DNA of 64,000 nucleotides from contig NZ_NINX01000040.1 of the NCBI RefSeq assembly GCF_002188635.1, positions 1 through 64,000 on the forward strand. The letters run 5' to 3'. The stretch's first letter is position 1; every line of letters begins with the position of its first letter. Both the position numbers and the translations under genes were made by a program. Positions 32,918 through 42,389 of the stretch are shown piece after piece. Below the pieces are notes generated by a model that did no database searches, was not told the origin of the DNA, and saw only the letters and a list, made by a program, of their open reading frames with translations. The stretch is from Pigmentiphaga sp. NML030171. GTDB taxonomy: Bacteria; Pseudomonadota; Gammaproteobacteria; Burkholderiales; Burkholderiaceae_B.

Positions 32918-35191
32918 CTACTCCGCCAGGCGCAGGCTCTCGACCGTCGCGGCCGCGATCTGCAGGTCGGTGAAGGGCGCATCGACCAGTTGCTTGCGCG
33001 AAAACAAACCGACCTGGTCGTCATGATGGGGCGAGGCGGCGTCGGCCGACTGCCCATTGGCCGCCATCACCTTGGCCACGAGCTTGCCGCTCGTCCAGGT
33101 CACCGCATGCATGTAGGCCGTTCCCGCGACGATGTCGCCGTAGCCTTCGGCACCGAGCGGCGCGCCTTCCAGCGCATTCAGTATCCCCTGATCTCCCGAT
33201 CCGCCATGGAGCGGAACGCGGCCGGCGGCGGTGGGGCGCGCCAGCATCCGTCCCCATGCTTCGTCGCCCTTCAGGCCATGGGTGCCGAGGTCGGCAATGG
33301 TGGCGGCCAGCGCGGCGCGCACGGCGGCCTGGACCGGCGCGCAGCCGGAAAGCGTGCGCACGCGCAGCGGGTGGGCCGGATCGTACGGCTGGGCGTACAG
33401 GTTCTCGACGGCGGCGAGCCGGGGCCAGAGCTCGGCGAACAGCAAGGCGCCACGGCTGTCGGCATTGTTGCGGCGGTCCCAGCGCGACAGTACGCCGCAG
33501 GCCGTGGCAGCCCCGCCCGTGGCCGAGACGCACGCGTCCTGGATACCGTCCATGAGGGTTTCGGCTGCGTAGTTGCGGTTGCCGAAGACCACGTCCACGG
33601 CCTTGTCCACCGTCACCTTGCCCGCTGCCAGCATCTCGGCCACCAGCCGGTGGGACATCCTGGTCCGGGCATTGGGCTCGGCATCCGGGCTGCCGAACAG
33701 GATCGAGTAGCGATCGTGCCGCTCGCCATGGATGGACAGGCTGTAGCTGTCGTTGGCGTTGTAGGCGACCCCGCGCGTGGCCAGGGCGGGAATCCGGTCC
33801 GCCGGCGCCAGCCGGGGGCGGCCCTGTTCGTCGCGCAGCAGGCATGCGCCGCGTGATCCGTCCAGCGCGGCGGGCACGCGGCCCGATGGCGTGGCCTCGA
33901 CGGCACAGGCGGCCAGGCCGGCATCGTCGATGTCCAGGATGGGCCCCGCTTCGATGAACAAGGCATTGCCCGCGCTGTCGCCCGCCACGAGGTGGGCGGC
34001 GATGCCGCGTTGTCCGGCCACGGCACGCTGGAAGTCGGCCACGTCACGCGCCTTCGCGGCGTCCAGCATCTGGTCCAGGCCCCTCGCGTCGCCCGCGGCG
34101 GCATCGGTGACGGCGTACCAGCCGGCCGGCCTGCCGGGCGCGGCGGGCAACCGGTACAGCGGGCCCAGCGCGGTGTACGGCACCGCGTAGGCTTGGGTGC
34201 GCGTGGATCCGTCAGCCTGGCGGACCCCGATTTCCACCACGCGCCGCTCGATGGCGCGGGACACGCCGTCGACCACATAGGCGGGAGTCGCGCCGGCGCG
34301 CAGGTCGAGCCGCAGCGGCAGTCCGTAGGTCACCGTGGACGGCGCCTCGATGCTCCATGCGACGGAATCGTTGAAGCCCGACAGCGGCAGCGGCACGCCC
34401 AGGAAATCCGCCCCCATGACGTCCAGCTCACCGGGAATGGTCAGGTGCATCTGGTGCATCAACAGCCAGTGGTCCTGCCAGTACGTATGGGGATTGGCCA
34501 CCACGATGGCGGCGCCCGTACCGGTGGCATCGGCGCCATAGGCCCAGGTATTGCTGGCCATGCCCAGGCGGGGCGGAGCAGGCGCCGCGGCGGCCCGCTC
34601 CGGCTGGTCCAGGTCGTCCCACAGCGAAGCCGACGCGAAGGGCGCCGCCAGAAAGGTCCGGTTCAAGGTGCCGATCTGCATGACGGCGCGCAGCACGTCG
34701 GTGGCGGCCATCGTCGGCGGACGCAACCCGCCGCACGCGGCCGGCGCCGCGTGGTCGCGGACGTAGCGGTTGAAGCCCGCGGCATAGCCCTCGGCCAGCG
34801 CGCGGGCCTGCGGCGACAGCGCCTTCCACGCCGCGTCCACGTCGTCCGCCGACAACTGCATGCGGTAGAAAAGGTCGCTGTCCAGGTTGGGCAGCGGCAA
34901 GAAGCCGACCAGCGCCTTGCCATCCGGGCCGAAGTGGGCCGACCGCTCGCCGCGCAGGGTGATGATGCGATCGGCCAGCGCGCATAGCTGGTCGCGCGCT
35001 ACGGCATAGCCGTAGCCATACCCCAGCCCGCCGTGGTCGCTCGCTCTGACGTGCGGCACGCCGTACGTCGTCCAGCGCACGTGCGCGTCGAAACGCGCCG
35101 CCGGTTGCGACGGCGGCGGATCGTCGCCGCCTCCGCATCCGGCGACCAGGCATGCCGCCACCCCGGCCCGCACCCACCGTGCCGGGGTCAT
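32918..35191 (-). CDS. Penicillin/acyl-homoserine-lactone acylase family lipoprotein
   Basis: A 757-residue N-terminal-nucleophile hydrolase related to AHL acylases (PvdQ/AhlM) and aculeacin acylase, which deacylate amide-linked fatty or aryl acids. The first 19 residues are a lipoprotein signal with lipobox LVAGC, so it is anchored in an envelope membrane. The self-cleavage site is GMASNTWAYG, with Ser213 as nucleophile, preceded by Ala instead of the usual Gly; the alpha chain precedes it and the beta chain (NPHTYWQDHWLLMHQMHL onward) follows. Its ATG overlaps the RidA stop (ATGA). The substrate may be an N-acyl compound imported or met in the periplasm. Confidence 0.88.
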   Translation of the reverse strand: MTPARWVRAGVAACLVAGCGGGDDPPPSQPAARFDAHVRWTTYGVPHVRASDHGGLGYGYGYAVARDQLCALADRIITLRGERSAHFGPDGKALVGFLPLPNLDSDLFYRMQLSADDVDAAWKALSPQARALAEGYAAGFNRYVRDHAAPAACGGLRPPTMAATDVLRAVMQIGTLNRTFLAAPFASASLWDDLDQPERAAAAPAPPRLGMASNTWAYGADATGTGAAIVVANPHTYWQDHWLLMHQMHLTIPGELDVMGADFLGVPLPLSGFNDSVAWSIEAPSTVTYGLPLRLDLRAGATPAYVVDGVSRAIERRVVEIGVRQADGSTRTQAYAVPYTALGPLYRLPAAPGRPAGWYAVTDAAAGDARGLDQMLDAAKARDVADFQRAVAGQRGIAAHLVAGDSAGNALFIEAGPILDIDDAGLAACAVEATPSGRVPAALDGSRGACLLRDEQGRPRLAPADRIPALATRGVAYNANDSYSLSIHGERHDRYSILFGSPDAEPNARTRMSHRLVAEMLAAGKVTVDKAVDVVFGNRNYAAETLMDGIQDACVSATGGAATACGVLSRWDRRNNADSRGALLFAELWPRLAAVENLYAQPYDPAHPLRVRTLSGCAPVQAAVRAALAATIADLGTHGLKGDEAWGRMLARPTAAGRVPLHGGSGDQGILNALEGAPLGAEGYGDIVAGTAYMHAVTWTSGKLVAKVMAANGQSADAASPHHDDQVGLFSRKQLVDAPFTDLQIAAATVESLRLAE

Positions 35192-35568
35192 GGCCGCCTT
35201 TCCTGCTTGCGGGCGATGACCTGCATCTCGACGTGCGCCCCGGGATAGGCGATGCCGGCGATCATGGCCGTGCCCGTGGGCTTGCAGGGCAGATGGTCGG
35301 CCAGCACACCGATGACCGGCTGCACGTGCTCCATGGCATCGATGATCAGCGTGTAATTGACGATGTCCTCGAGCCGCGCGCCCGCCGCCTTCAGATAGGA
35401 AGCGATGTTGCGCAGCATCAGGCGCGTCTGTTCCTCGACCGTCGGCGCCAGCTTCTGCGCGGTGTAGTCCATGCCTATGGTGCCCGACACGAAGACCCAG
35501 TCGTGGTCGAACATGGCGCGGCTATAGGGTGCGCGCGGGAAAGGCAGGGGAAAGTCCGCGATCTGCAT
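35188..35568 (-). CDS. RidA-family protein lacking the conserved arginine
   Basis: A 126-residue RidA/YjgF homologue (FVSGTIGMDY, EEQTRLMLRNIASYLKAAGARLEDIVNYTLII, GAHVEMQVIARK). Where deaminating members have an Arg in a P-A-R motif, this one reads KPTGTAMIAG (residues 97-105), so imine deamination may be lost. It lies between the Bug and acylase genes and overlaps the latter by four bases. Its substrate is unknown. Confidence 0.87.
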   Translation of the reverse strand: MQIADFPLPFPRAPYSRAMFDHDWVFVSGTIGMDYTAQKLAPTVEEQTRLMLRNIASYLKAAGARLEDIVNYTLIIDAMEHVQPVIGVLADHLPCKPTGTAMIAGIAYPGAHVEMQVIARKQERRP

Positions 35569-35598
35569 GGTGGCTTGCTCCGTGGATGCCGTGATTGT

Positions 35599-36585
35599 TC
35601 AGTCGAGCTTGAAGCCCAGCTTGCGAATGATGGGACCGTAGCGGTCCAGGTCGGTCGAGATCTGCCGGCGCAAGGTCTCGGGATCGTTGCGCGGGGCCGG
35701 CTCGAAGCCGAACGCCAGCAGCTTGTCGACCACGTCGGGCTGCCTGACCGCCCACTCCACCGCGCCGGCCACGCGCTGCGCGATGCCGGCCGGCAGGCCC
35801 GAGGGTCCGACGATGGCGAACCAGACCGACATATCGATGCCCTTGAATCCCAGTTCATCCAGGGTGGGCACATCGGGCAGTCCCGAGAAGCGCCGCGCCG
35901 AACTCACCGCAAGGAAACGCGCGCGCCCGGATTTCACGAACTGCGCGTAGGGCGCGATCCCGTCGAAGGCCGCGTCGACGGTGCCCGCCATCAGCGCCTG
36001 AGCCACTTCCGCGCTGCCCTTGAACGGCACGCGCCGGGCCTGCGTGCCGGCCGCGTCGTTGAACGTGTCCACCAGGATCTGCGAGACGATGGCCGCGGCG
36101 CCGATGTTCAGGCCGGCGCCGCCCGACTTGCCTCGCTCGACCAGGTCCGCCACGCTGGCCGGGTCCTTGGGCTGGCTGCGCGCCACCACCGCGTTGGGAC
36201 CGACCACGGCCAGCGAGATCGGCGTGAAATCCTTCTTCGGATCGTAGGGAAGCTTTTCGTACAGCGCCGGATTGAGCACGAAGGTCTGGTCGATGGACCA
36301 CAGCAGCGTGTAGCCGTCGGGCGGCGCGCGCAGCACTTCCTGCACGCCGATCAGCGTATTGCCGCCCGCCTTGTTCTCGACGATGATGGGCTGCCCCAGC
36401 CGTTCCTGCACCTTGAGCGCGATCAGGCGCGCCGCGACGTCCGCGCCGCCGCCGGCCACGAAGGGCACCACCAGCCGCACCGGACGGACCGGCCAATCGG
36501 CCGCCGCGGCGGCCGATGCCGCCAGTGCGCACCCCAGCGCGAAGCAGGCCCGCAGCAGGCGGCTGACATGCCGGACGTTCATCAT
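35599..36585 (-). CDS. Bug/TctC-family solute receptor
   Basis: A periplasmic receptor of about 328 residues and first gene of the Bug-RidA-acylase operon. The start is set at the tandem ATGATG (36585) after GGAG; the ATG at 36636 adds a polar stretch. The signal peptide is LLRACFALGCALAASAAAA, and the binding loop is VRLVVPFVAGGGADVAAR. PYDPKKDFTPIS and ARRVPFKGSAEVAQAL complete the pattern. It is divergent from the AraC regulator with about 50 bases between, so one promoter region serves both. Confidence 0.92.
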   Translation of the reverse strand: MMNVRHVSRLLRACFALGCALAASAAAAADWPVRPVRLVVPFVAGGGADVAARLIALKVQERLGQPIIVENKAGGNTLIGVQEVLRAPPDGYTLLWSIDQTFVLNPALYEKLPYDPKKDFTPISLAVVGPNAVVARSQPKDPASVADLVERGKSGGAGLNIGAAAIVSQILVDTFNDAAGTQARRVPFKGSAEVAQALMAGTVDAAFDGIAPYAQFVKSGRARFLAVSSARRFSGLPDVPTLDELGFKGIDMSVWFAIVGPSGLPAGIAQRVAGAVEWAVRQPDVVDKLLAFGFEPAPRNDPETLRRQISTDLDRYGPIIRKLGFKLD

Positions 36586-36638
36586 TACACTCCGTCGGAA
36601 AGTTGCAGTGATGCTAACGTTCCGGCTCGAGGCCATGT

Positions 36639-37697
36639 ATGCAGATCGAATCGCAAACTGTGCCGATCCCCATCGCGGGGCCGGTGATGCGGGAAGACGA
36701 CCTCAACGCCATCCTGGCCCCCTCGGCGCCGGAGCCGGCCGGCCTGACCCTGACCGATATCCTGAGCGAATCGCGCCGCAACGTTCCCTGGCCCAGCGGC
36801 GGCCACGTCACGCGGCTGCATACGCTGCCGTGGGAAGGCGCCAGCGCCCGGTATTTCGACTTCAGCCTGAACGACCGCCTGCGGGTGCGGCTGGACCCCG
36901 ACCGGGAGCTGCTGCTGACCTTCTTCCTGGAGGGCCATGTCAGCGGACACGTCGGCGACGAACACGGCCCCGAACTCGACTTCCGCCTGAACCGCATGCT
37001 GCTGCGCACGCCCAATCGCAACGGCGGCTACCTCATCGACATCCCCGGGGCCCGCACCCACCGCTTCGTGCAGTTCCGGCTACGCCGCGACCTCTTGCCG
37101 CGCTGGCTCAAGGCCCTGGGCGTGCGCCTCCCCGCCGCCCAGCTCGACGAGATGGTCGACCGCGACGATGGCCGCATCCTGTGCAACGCCGCCATCACGC
37201 CGCAATTGCAGGGCTGCCTGGAACGCATACGCGGCGAACGCAGCGACCAGCCCGCCTTCGCGCCCCTCTTCCACGCGCGCGCCACCGAGCTGCTGCTGTG
37301 CGCGCTGCAAGGATTCGACGACCTGCTGCGCCCTGCCCGCTCGCCCGGCGCCGATGCCGCCGCCGTCCTGGCACGATTGCGCGAAACCATCGCCGAGGCG
37401 CCGGCCCATCCATGGACGATCACGGAACTGGCGCGCCGCGTCGGCTGCACGAGCGCGCGCCTGCAGCAGCACGTGCGCGATGCCACCGGCCTTTCGGTCT
37501 ACAACCTGCTGGTCGCCCAGCGGCTGGAGCTTGCCGCCACGCTGCTGCGCGAGACCCGCCTGGGGGTGCAGGCGATCGCGGCCGAAGCGGGCTGGCAATG
37601 CCACTCGCGCTTCGCGGCCGTGTTCCGGGCGCACTACGGCAGCACGCCGCGGGCTTACCGGCTGCGCCACCGCAACTCGGCGACCAGGCTTTCATAG
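36639..37697 (+). CDS. AraC-family transcriptional regulator
   Basis: A 352-residue AraC/XylS-type regulator. The C-terminal 100 residues hold two helix-turn-helix motifs (WTITELARRVGCTSARLQQHVRDATGLSVYNLLVAQRLELA and VQAIAAEAGWQCHSRFAAVFRAHYGSTPRAYR). The N-terminal 200 residues are a PchR-like sensing domain. It faces away from the Bug-RidA-acylase operon and is its most likely activator. The inducer is unknown. Confidence 0.92.
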   Translation: MQIESQTVPIPIAGPVMREDDLNAILAPSAPEPAGLTLTDILSESRRNVPWPSGGHVTRLHTLPWEGASARYFDFSLNDRLRVRLDPDRELLLTFFLEGHVSGHVGDEHGPELDFRLNRMLLRTPNRNGGYLIDIPGARTHRFVQFRLRRDLLPRWLKALGVRLPAAQLDEMVDRDDGRILCNAAITPQLQGCLERIRGERSDQPAFAPLFHARATELLLCALQGFDDLLRPARSPGADAAAVLARLRETIAEAPAHPWTITELARRVGCTSARLQQHVRDATGLSVYNLLVAQRLELAATLLRETRLGVQAIAAEAGWQCHSRFAAVFRAHYGSTPRAYRLRHRNSATRLS

Positions 37698-37803
37698 CCG
37701 CCCGCCGGCTCATATCCTGCTACAAATTCGTTGTTACTTGGCCGGTCCTGGACCCGATTCTGCGGCAAACTGCATGACCAGCAGTCTGGAGTTGGAGTCC
37801 AGC

Positions 37804-38121
37804 ATGACCAAGCCAAGCCTACGTTCCACCGCATCGCTGATCCTCGTGACCACCGCCCTGTCATGGGGGCTTCCGGTGCGCGCCGACGATCTGCGCGAAT
37901 CCGGCGGCCGCGAGAGTTCCATCGATACGTCGTCCCGCTCCTATGGCGGCAACGGCCTGCGCCTGGGCTCGCGCACGCCGGCGTCCATGGGCCTGGGGGG
38001 CAGCGGCCTGCATGCCTCGCTGGATGCGTCGGCCGCGAGCGGCCCGCAGGCCGAGGCCGGCAAGGCCGCCACGCCGCAACCGGCCGCCGGCACCCGCTTG
38101 AAGAAGAAGGACGGGCGCTGA
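37804..38121 (+). CDS. Small exported protein of unknown function
   Basis: A 105-residue product with a clear signal peptide (MTKPSLRSTASLILVTTALS, cleavage near VRADD) and a Gly/Ser/Ala-rich mature part of about 78 residues ending in basic LKKKDGR. The ATG at 37804 follows GGAG with good spacing. No family is recognised and there is no Cys. It lies 107 bases after the AraC gene and converges on the FAH gene. A periplasmic role is all that can be said. Confidence 0.65.
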   Translation: MTKPSLRSTASLILVTTALSWGLPVRADDLRESGGRESSIDTSSRSYGGNGLRLGSRTPASMGLGGSGLHASLDASAASGPQAEAGKAATPQPAAGTRLKKKDGR

Positions 38122-38143
38122 CCGGCGCCCGCCCGCGGCAGGA

Positions 38144-39124
38144 CTAGACCCGCGGCGCGACGCGCTGCTCGATCGCGCCGAAGACGCTGTTGCCGGAGCG
38201 GTCGAAGTGCTCGATGCGCACCATGTCGCCGAATTTCAGGAACGGGGTCCGGGCCGCACCGTGCCGGATGGTCTCCAGCGCGCGGCGTTCACCCAGGCAC
38301 CCCACGCCCACGGATTCATCCTCGTTCGATACCGTACCCAGGCCCACCAGCGTTCCCGCCTCGAAGGCACGCGTCTGCGCCACGTGGGCGATCAGGTCCC
38401 CATAGTGGAAGGCGACGTCGATGCCGGTCTCGATGCTGCCCAGCTCCTCGCCGCGCACCCAGCATTTCATGGTGCCCGACACCAGGCCACCCTGCCATAG
38501 CTCGCCCAGCTCGTCCGGCGTCACCGCGATGGGGCCCAGGCTGGACGCGGGCTTGCCGACCAGGAAGCCGAAGGTGCGCTTGAGTTCGCCGGGAATGATG
38601 GCGCGCAGCGATATGTCGTTGAGCAGCACGAACAAGCGGATGTGCTCGCACGCGCGTCCGGCGTCCACGCCCAGCGGCACGTCGCCGGTAATGGCGGCGA
38701 TCTCGGCCTCGAAATCGATGCCGTCGTCTTCCGAAGGCAGGCGCACGTCCTCGTTCCAGGCCATGAAACCGTGCGAGATACCCTGGTACATCAACGGCTT
38801 CTGGAAGAAATCGTCGGGCACCGATTCCCCGCGCGCCTGCCGATTGCGCTGGATGTGGCTGGGATACGCCGCGCCGTCCAGGTACTGGTAGGCGCGCGGC
38901 AGCGGCGCGGCCAGCGTGCCCAGGTCCAGCGCGAAGGCGCCGGCGGCGCGGCCGGCGTTCAGGTCGTCGTACAGGGCCTGCAGGCGTGGGCGGGCGCGCT
39001 CCCAGTCGTCCAGCGCCGATTGCAGCGTGGGCGCGATGCCGGCCGCGCTCACCGCCGTGGCGAGATCGCGGCTGACCACGAGCAATGCGCCGTCGCGCCC
39101 CGCGCGTTGCGATGCCAATTTCAT
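38144..39124 (-). CDS. Fumarylacetoacetate hydrolase family protein
   Basis: A 326-residue FAH-fold hydrolase. Metal-binding acids appear in DGIDFEAEIAAITGD, and LLNDISLR, PGELKRTFGFLVGKPASSLGP and GTVSNEDE are family blocks. It lies after homogentisate dioxygenase on the same strand with 61 bases between, so it should hydrolyse fumarylacetoacetate or maleylacetoacetate to fumarate or maleate and acetoacetate. It is shorter than the roughly 430-residue animal-type enzyme, as many bacterial versions are. The start at 39124 gives the expected MKLAS N-terminus. Confidence 0.92.
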   Translation of the reverse strand: MKLASQRAGRDGALLVVSRDLATAVSAAGIAPTLQSALDDWERARPRLQALYDDLNAGRAAGAFALDLGTLAAPLPRAYQYLDGAAYPSHIQRNRQARGESVPDDFFQKPLMYQGISHGFMAWNEDVRLPSEDDGIDFEAEIAAITGDVPLGVDAGRACEHIRLFVLLNDISLRAIIPGELKRTFGFLVGKPASSLGPIAVTPDELGELWQGGLVSGTMKCWVRGEELGSIETGIDVAFHYGDLIAHVAQTRAFEAGTLVGLGTVSNEDESVGVGCLGERRALETIRHGAARTPFLKFGDMVRIEHFDRSGNSVFGAIEQRVAPRV

Positions 39125-39185
39125 TCCAGCTTCTCCAAGAGTGCGGCGCGCGGCCCCTTGCCGGCGCCAAGATGATGAACAGGCC

Positions 39186-40490
39186 CTAGGCGGGATTGCC
39201 GGACTGGAACCCGCGCCAGACCTCGTCATAGTCCGGTTGCAGGTTGGGCGCGGCCAGCGCCTGCGCCGTCGGGCGGAACACGTGGCGGCTCTCGAACATG
39301 AAAGCCATGGTGTCTTCCAGACGACGCGGCGCCAGCGCTTCCGTGCTGGCCCGTTCGAAGGTGGCGGCATCGGGGCCGTGCGGCAGCATGCAGTTGTGCA
39401 GGCTGATCCCGCCCGGCACGAAGCCCTCGGCCTTGGCATCGTAGACGCCGCGTACCAGTCCCATCAGCTCGCTCATCACGTTGCGGTGGAACCAGGGTGG
39501 GCGAAAGGTGTCCTCCATGACCAGCCAGCGCGGCGGAAAGATCACGAAGTCGCAATTGGCGGTGCCGCCGATTTCCGACGGCGAGGTCAGCACGGTATTG
39601 ATGGACGGATCGGGATGGTCGAAAGTGATGCTGCCCACGGCCATGAAATGCGCCAGGTCGTACTTGTAGGGCGCCAGGTTGCCGTGCCAGGCCACCACGT
39701 CCAGCGGCGACGACGCGCGCTCCAGCTCCCAGAAGCCGCCCAGGAACTTGCGCAGGATGCGCACCGGCCCCGTCGCGGGTTCGCAGGCGGCGACCGGCGC
39801 CAGAAAGTCGCGCGGATTGGCCAGGCCGTTGGAACCCAGGGGCCCCAGTTCGGGCAGCCTGAACGGCGCGCCGTAGTTCTCGCACAGGTAGCCGCGCGCG
39901 GCGCCGTCGGGCACGTCGATGCGGCAATGCACGCCGCGCGGCAGCAGCAGGATCTCGCCGGGCGCCACCCGCAGGCGGCCCATTTCGGTATGGACGTCGA
40001 GCGCACCCGACTGCGGAACCACCAGCATTTCGCCATCGGCGTTCATCAGGTAGCGGTCGCGCATGGACGCATTGGCGCGATAGACGTGGACGGCGGTGCC
40101 GCTCTGGGTCTCGGCGCTGCCGTTGCCCGCCACGGTCACGATGCCGTCGACGAAGTCCGTGCCGGGCGCCGGCTCCGGCCAGGCGTTCCACCGCAGCCGG
40201 TTGGCCGGCGCGGCCACCTCGGTGAAGGGAGCGGTCAGCCAGCACGGATGCGCTACCGCATGGGCCTTGCCGTGCGCGGCGGAGGGCCGCAGCCGGTAGG
40301 TCCAGGTACGCAGGTTCACGGCGCGCGGCGCCGTGAAAGCCGTGCCCGAGATCAGTTCCGCGTACAGGCCATGCGCCACCCGTTGCGGCGAGTTGCGGCC
40401 CACGGGCAGCACGCCCGGGCTGGCCTCGGTCGCGAACTCATTGCCGAATCCGCTCTGGTACTGCGGCTCCGCCGCGGCTGCCCTGTCCAT
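39186..40490 (-). CDS. hmgA: Homogentisate 1,2-dioxygenase
   Basis: A 434-residue cupin-fold iron dioxygenase that opens homogentisate to maleylacetoacetate in tyrosine and phenylacetate breakdown. [13 protein letters not shown] at the start is diagnostic, and the iron-binding [14 protein letters not shown] and [10 protein letters not shown] segments are intact. The ATG at 40490 marks the true start; the reading frame stays open far upstream through the Bug gene, which is coincidence. It follows the Bug gene by 17 bases. Confidence 0.97.
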   Translation of the reverse strand: MDRAAAAEPQYQSGFGNEFATEASPGVLPVGRNSPQRVAHGLYAELISGTAFTAPRAVNLRTWTYRLRPSAAHGKAHAVAHPCWLTAPFTEVAAPANRLRWNAWPEPAPGTDFVDGIVTVAGNGSAETQSGTAVHVYRANASMRDRYLMNADGEMLVVPQSGALDVHTEMGRLRVAPGEILLLPRGVHCRIDVPDGAARGYLCENYGAPFRLPELGPLGSNGLANPRDFLAPVAACEPATGPVRILRKFLGGFWELERASSPLDVVAWHGNLAPYKYDLAHFMAVGSITFDHPDPSINTVLTSPSEIGGTANCDFVIFPPRWLVMEDTFRPPWFHRNVMSELMGLVRGVYDAKAEGFVPGGISLHNCMLPHGPDAATFERASTEALAPRRLEDTMAFMFESRHVFRPTAQALAAPNLQPDYDEVWRGFQSGNPA

Positions 40491-40507
40491 CCTTGCCTGC
40501 TCCCTGT

Positions 40508-41461
40508 TCAATTCGCGGCGATGTTCGCTTGCTGGACGACCTTCTTCCAGCGCGTGATTTCCGACTCGATCATGGTCCGCATCTGGGCCGGGCTGCTGCC
40601 GCTGGGCTCGCTGCCTATGTCGTTGACGGCCTTGCGGAACGCGGGGTCCAGCAGCATGGCCGCCAGCGCGGCGTGCAGCCGGTCGACGACGGGTCCGGGG
40701 GTCCTGGCCGGCGCCGCGATGCCCAGCCACGAATACACCTGGAACCCCGGCACGGTGTCGGCCGCGACGGGCACGCCAGGCAGCAACGGCCACGGCTTGG
40801 AGCTGGTGATGGCCAGCGCGCGCATCGTGCCCGCCTTGAGCTGCGGCGCGGCCACCGTGGCGGTATCCACCAGCACATCCACGTCGCCGGCCAGCACGGC
40901 TTGCACGGGCGCCGCGCCGCCGCGATACGGCACGTGCAGCATCTGCACGCCCGCCGTGGCGGCCAGCAATTCGCCGGTCAGGTGCTGGGTCGAGCCCACG
41001 CCCACCGAGGAGAAAGACACCGTGCCCGGCTTGGCGCGTGCCGTCCCCAGCAGGTCGGCCAGCGTGCGCGCCGGGTTGTCGGCCTTGACGCTGACCACGA
41101 ACGGAAACGCGGTCACGGTGGAAATCGGCTGGAAATCCGCGACCGGATCGTAGGGCAGCGACTTGTTCACCGCGGCCGAAACCGTATGGCCGCCGGTCAG
41201 CATTACCAGCGTGTAGCCGTCGGGTTCGGCCTTGGCCACGTAGCTGGACGCGACCACGCCGCCGGCGCCGCTCTTGATTTCCACCACCACCGGCTGGCCC
41301 AGCGCCGCCTGCAGGTGGCGAGCCACCAGCCGCGACACGGTGTCGGCATTGCCGCCCGCGCCGAAGCCGTGAATGAGTTGTATGGGCCGCTCCGGATAGG
41401 CCGCGCCCGCCGCGCCGGCCAATGCGGCCGCGCAAACCGCGCCGATGATCCGTCCGTACAT
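40508..41461 (-). CDS. Bug/TctC-family solute receptor in the homogentisate operon
   Basis: A 317-residue periplasmic receptor whose ATG at 41461 follows GGAGGA. The signal peptide is [16 protein letters not shown]. The binding loop reads [18 protein letters not shown], with His in place of the usual Pro. Its position at the head of the hmgA-FAH operon suggests the ligand is an aromatic acid that enters through homogentisate. It is divergent from the IclR gene at 41589. Confidence 0.92.
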   Translation of the reverse strand: MYGRIIGAVCAAALAGAAGAAYPERPIQLIHGFGAGGNADTVSRLVARHLQAALGQPVVVEIKSGAGGVVASSYVAKAEPDGYTLVMLTGGHTVSAAVNKSLPYDPVADFQPISTVTAFPFVVSVKADNPARTLADLLGTARAKPGTVSFSSVGVGSTQHLTGELLAATAGVQMLHVPYRGGAAPVQAVLAGDVDVLVDTATVAAPQLKAGTMRALAITSSKPWPLLPGVPVAADTVPGFQVYSWLGIAAPARTPGPVVDRLHAALAAMLLDPAFRKAVNDIGSEPSGSSPAQMRTMIESEITRWKKVVQQANIAAN

Positions 41462-41588
41462 GATGGGGTCTCCTCCTTGTTCTTGCAGTGCTTTCCGTTG
41501 GCCGGAAAATCCCGGTTGCACCGTGAAGGGCAATATATGATTGGCCAGATCGGCGGGTACCCGCATTTCCACTGAATGGACACGACTT

Positions 41589-42371
41589 ATGGCCAGCGGC
41601 AGCACCACGGCGGAACCCGGCGGCATCGAACGCGCAGTGCAGTTGTTGAAGCTGCTGGCCACGGCCGGCAAGCGGGGCCGGGCCCTCACGCAACTGGCCG
41701 AAGCCACGGCCCTGCCGCATTCCACCGTGCATCGCTTGCTGCGCCGCCTCATGCACGAGCGCCTGGTCGTCCAGAAGGAATCCGACAAGTGGTACGCGCT
41801 GGGCCCGCTGGCCTTCGAGCTGGGACTCGCCGCCATGGCCGCCTACGACCTGCGCGAGCATTGCCGCGCCAGCCTGTCCAGGCTGGCCGAAGAAGTCGGC
41901 GACACGGTCTATCTGTCGGTGCGCAGCGGCAGCGAATCCGTGTGCGAGGCGCGGCATGAAGGACCGTCGCCGATCCGGGTCAACACCCTGTCCATAGGCA
42001 GCCGCCGGCCGCTGGGGCTGGGCGCGGGCGGACTGGCCATCCTGGCTTTCCTGCCCGACGCCGAGCGCGAGGACATCATCGCCACCGATGGCCGCCGCAT
42101 CTGCGAGGAAGGCCGCTTGACCGAGGCCGACCTGCGTGCCGCCATCGACGCGTGCCGGCGCCAGGGCCACTCGCTGATCCGCAACCGCGTCACCCTGGGC
42201 GTCACCGCGGCCGGCGTGCCCATACGCGACACGCTCGGCCGGCCCATCGCCGCCATCAGCGTGGCCGCCATCGACGACCGCATGCGGGAAGAACGCGTGG
42301 CCTCGCTGGCCCGCAGCCTGCACGAGCACGCGCGGGAAATCGAAGGCTCGCTGCGGGGCCGGCCGGCCTGA
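41589..42371 (+). CDS. IclR-family regulator, likely of the homogentisate operon
   Basis: A 260-residue IclR protein: helix-turn-helix [30 protein letters not shown], effector domain [21 protein letters not shown] and [25 protein letters not shown]. The ATG at 41589 is used over one 16 codons upstream. Its divergent position to Bug-hmgA-FAH, with 127 bases between, is the classic layout for an IclR repressor or activator of that operon. Confidence 0.92.
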   Translation: MASGSTTAEPGGIERAVQLLKLLATAGKRGRALTQLAEATALPHSTVHRLLRRLMHERLVVQKESDKWYALGPLAFELGLAAMAAYDLREHCRASLSRLAEEVGDTVYLSVRSGSESVCEARHEGPSPIRVNTLSIGSRRPLGLGAGGLAILAFLPDAEREDIIATDGRRICEEGRLTEADLRAAIDACRRQGHSLIRNRVTLGVTAAGVPIRDTLGRPIAAISVAAIDDRMREERVASLARSLHEHAREIEGSLRGRPA

Positions 42372-42389
42372 AACCGGGCGAGCCGGGCG

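Noticed and set aside
39186-42329. A single 1047-codon reading frame across hmgA, Bug and IclR regions
   Set aside because: Only its last 434 codons encode HmgA. The upstream part is out of frame with the real Bug gene and has no motif.
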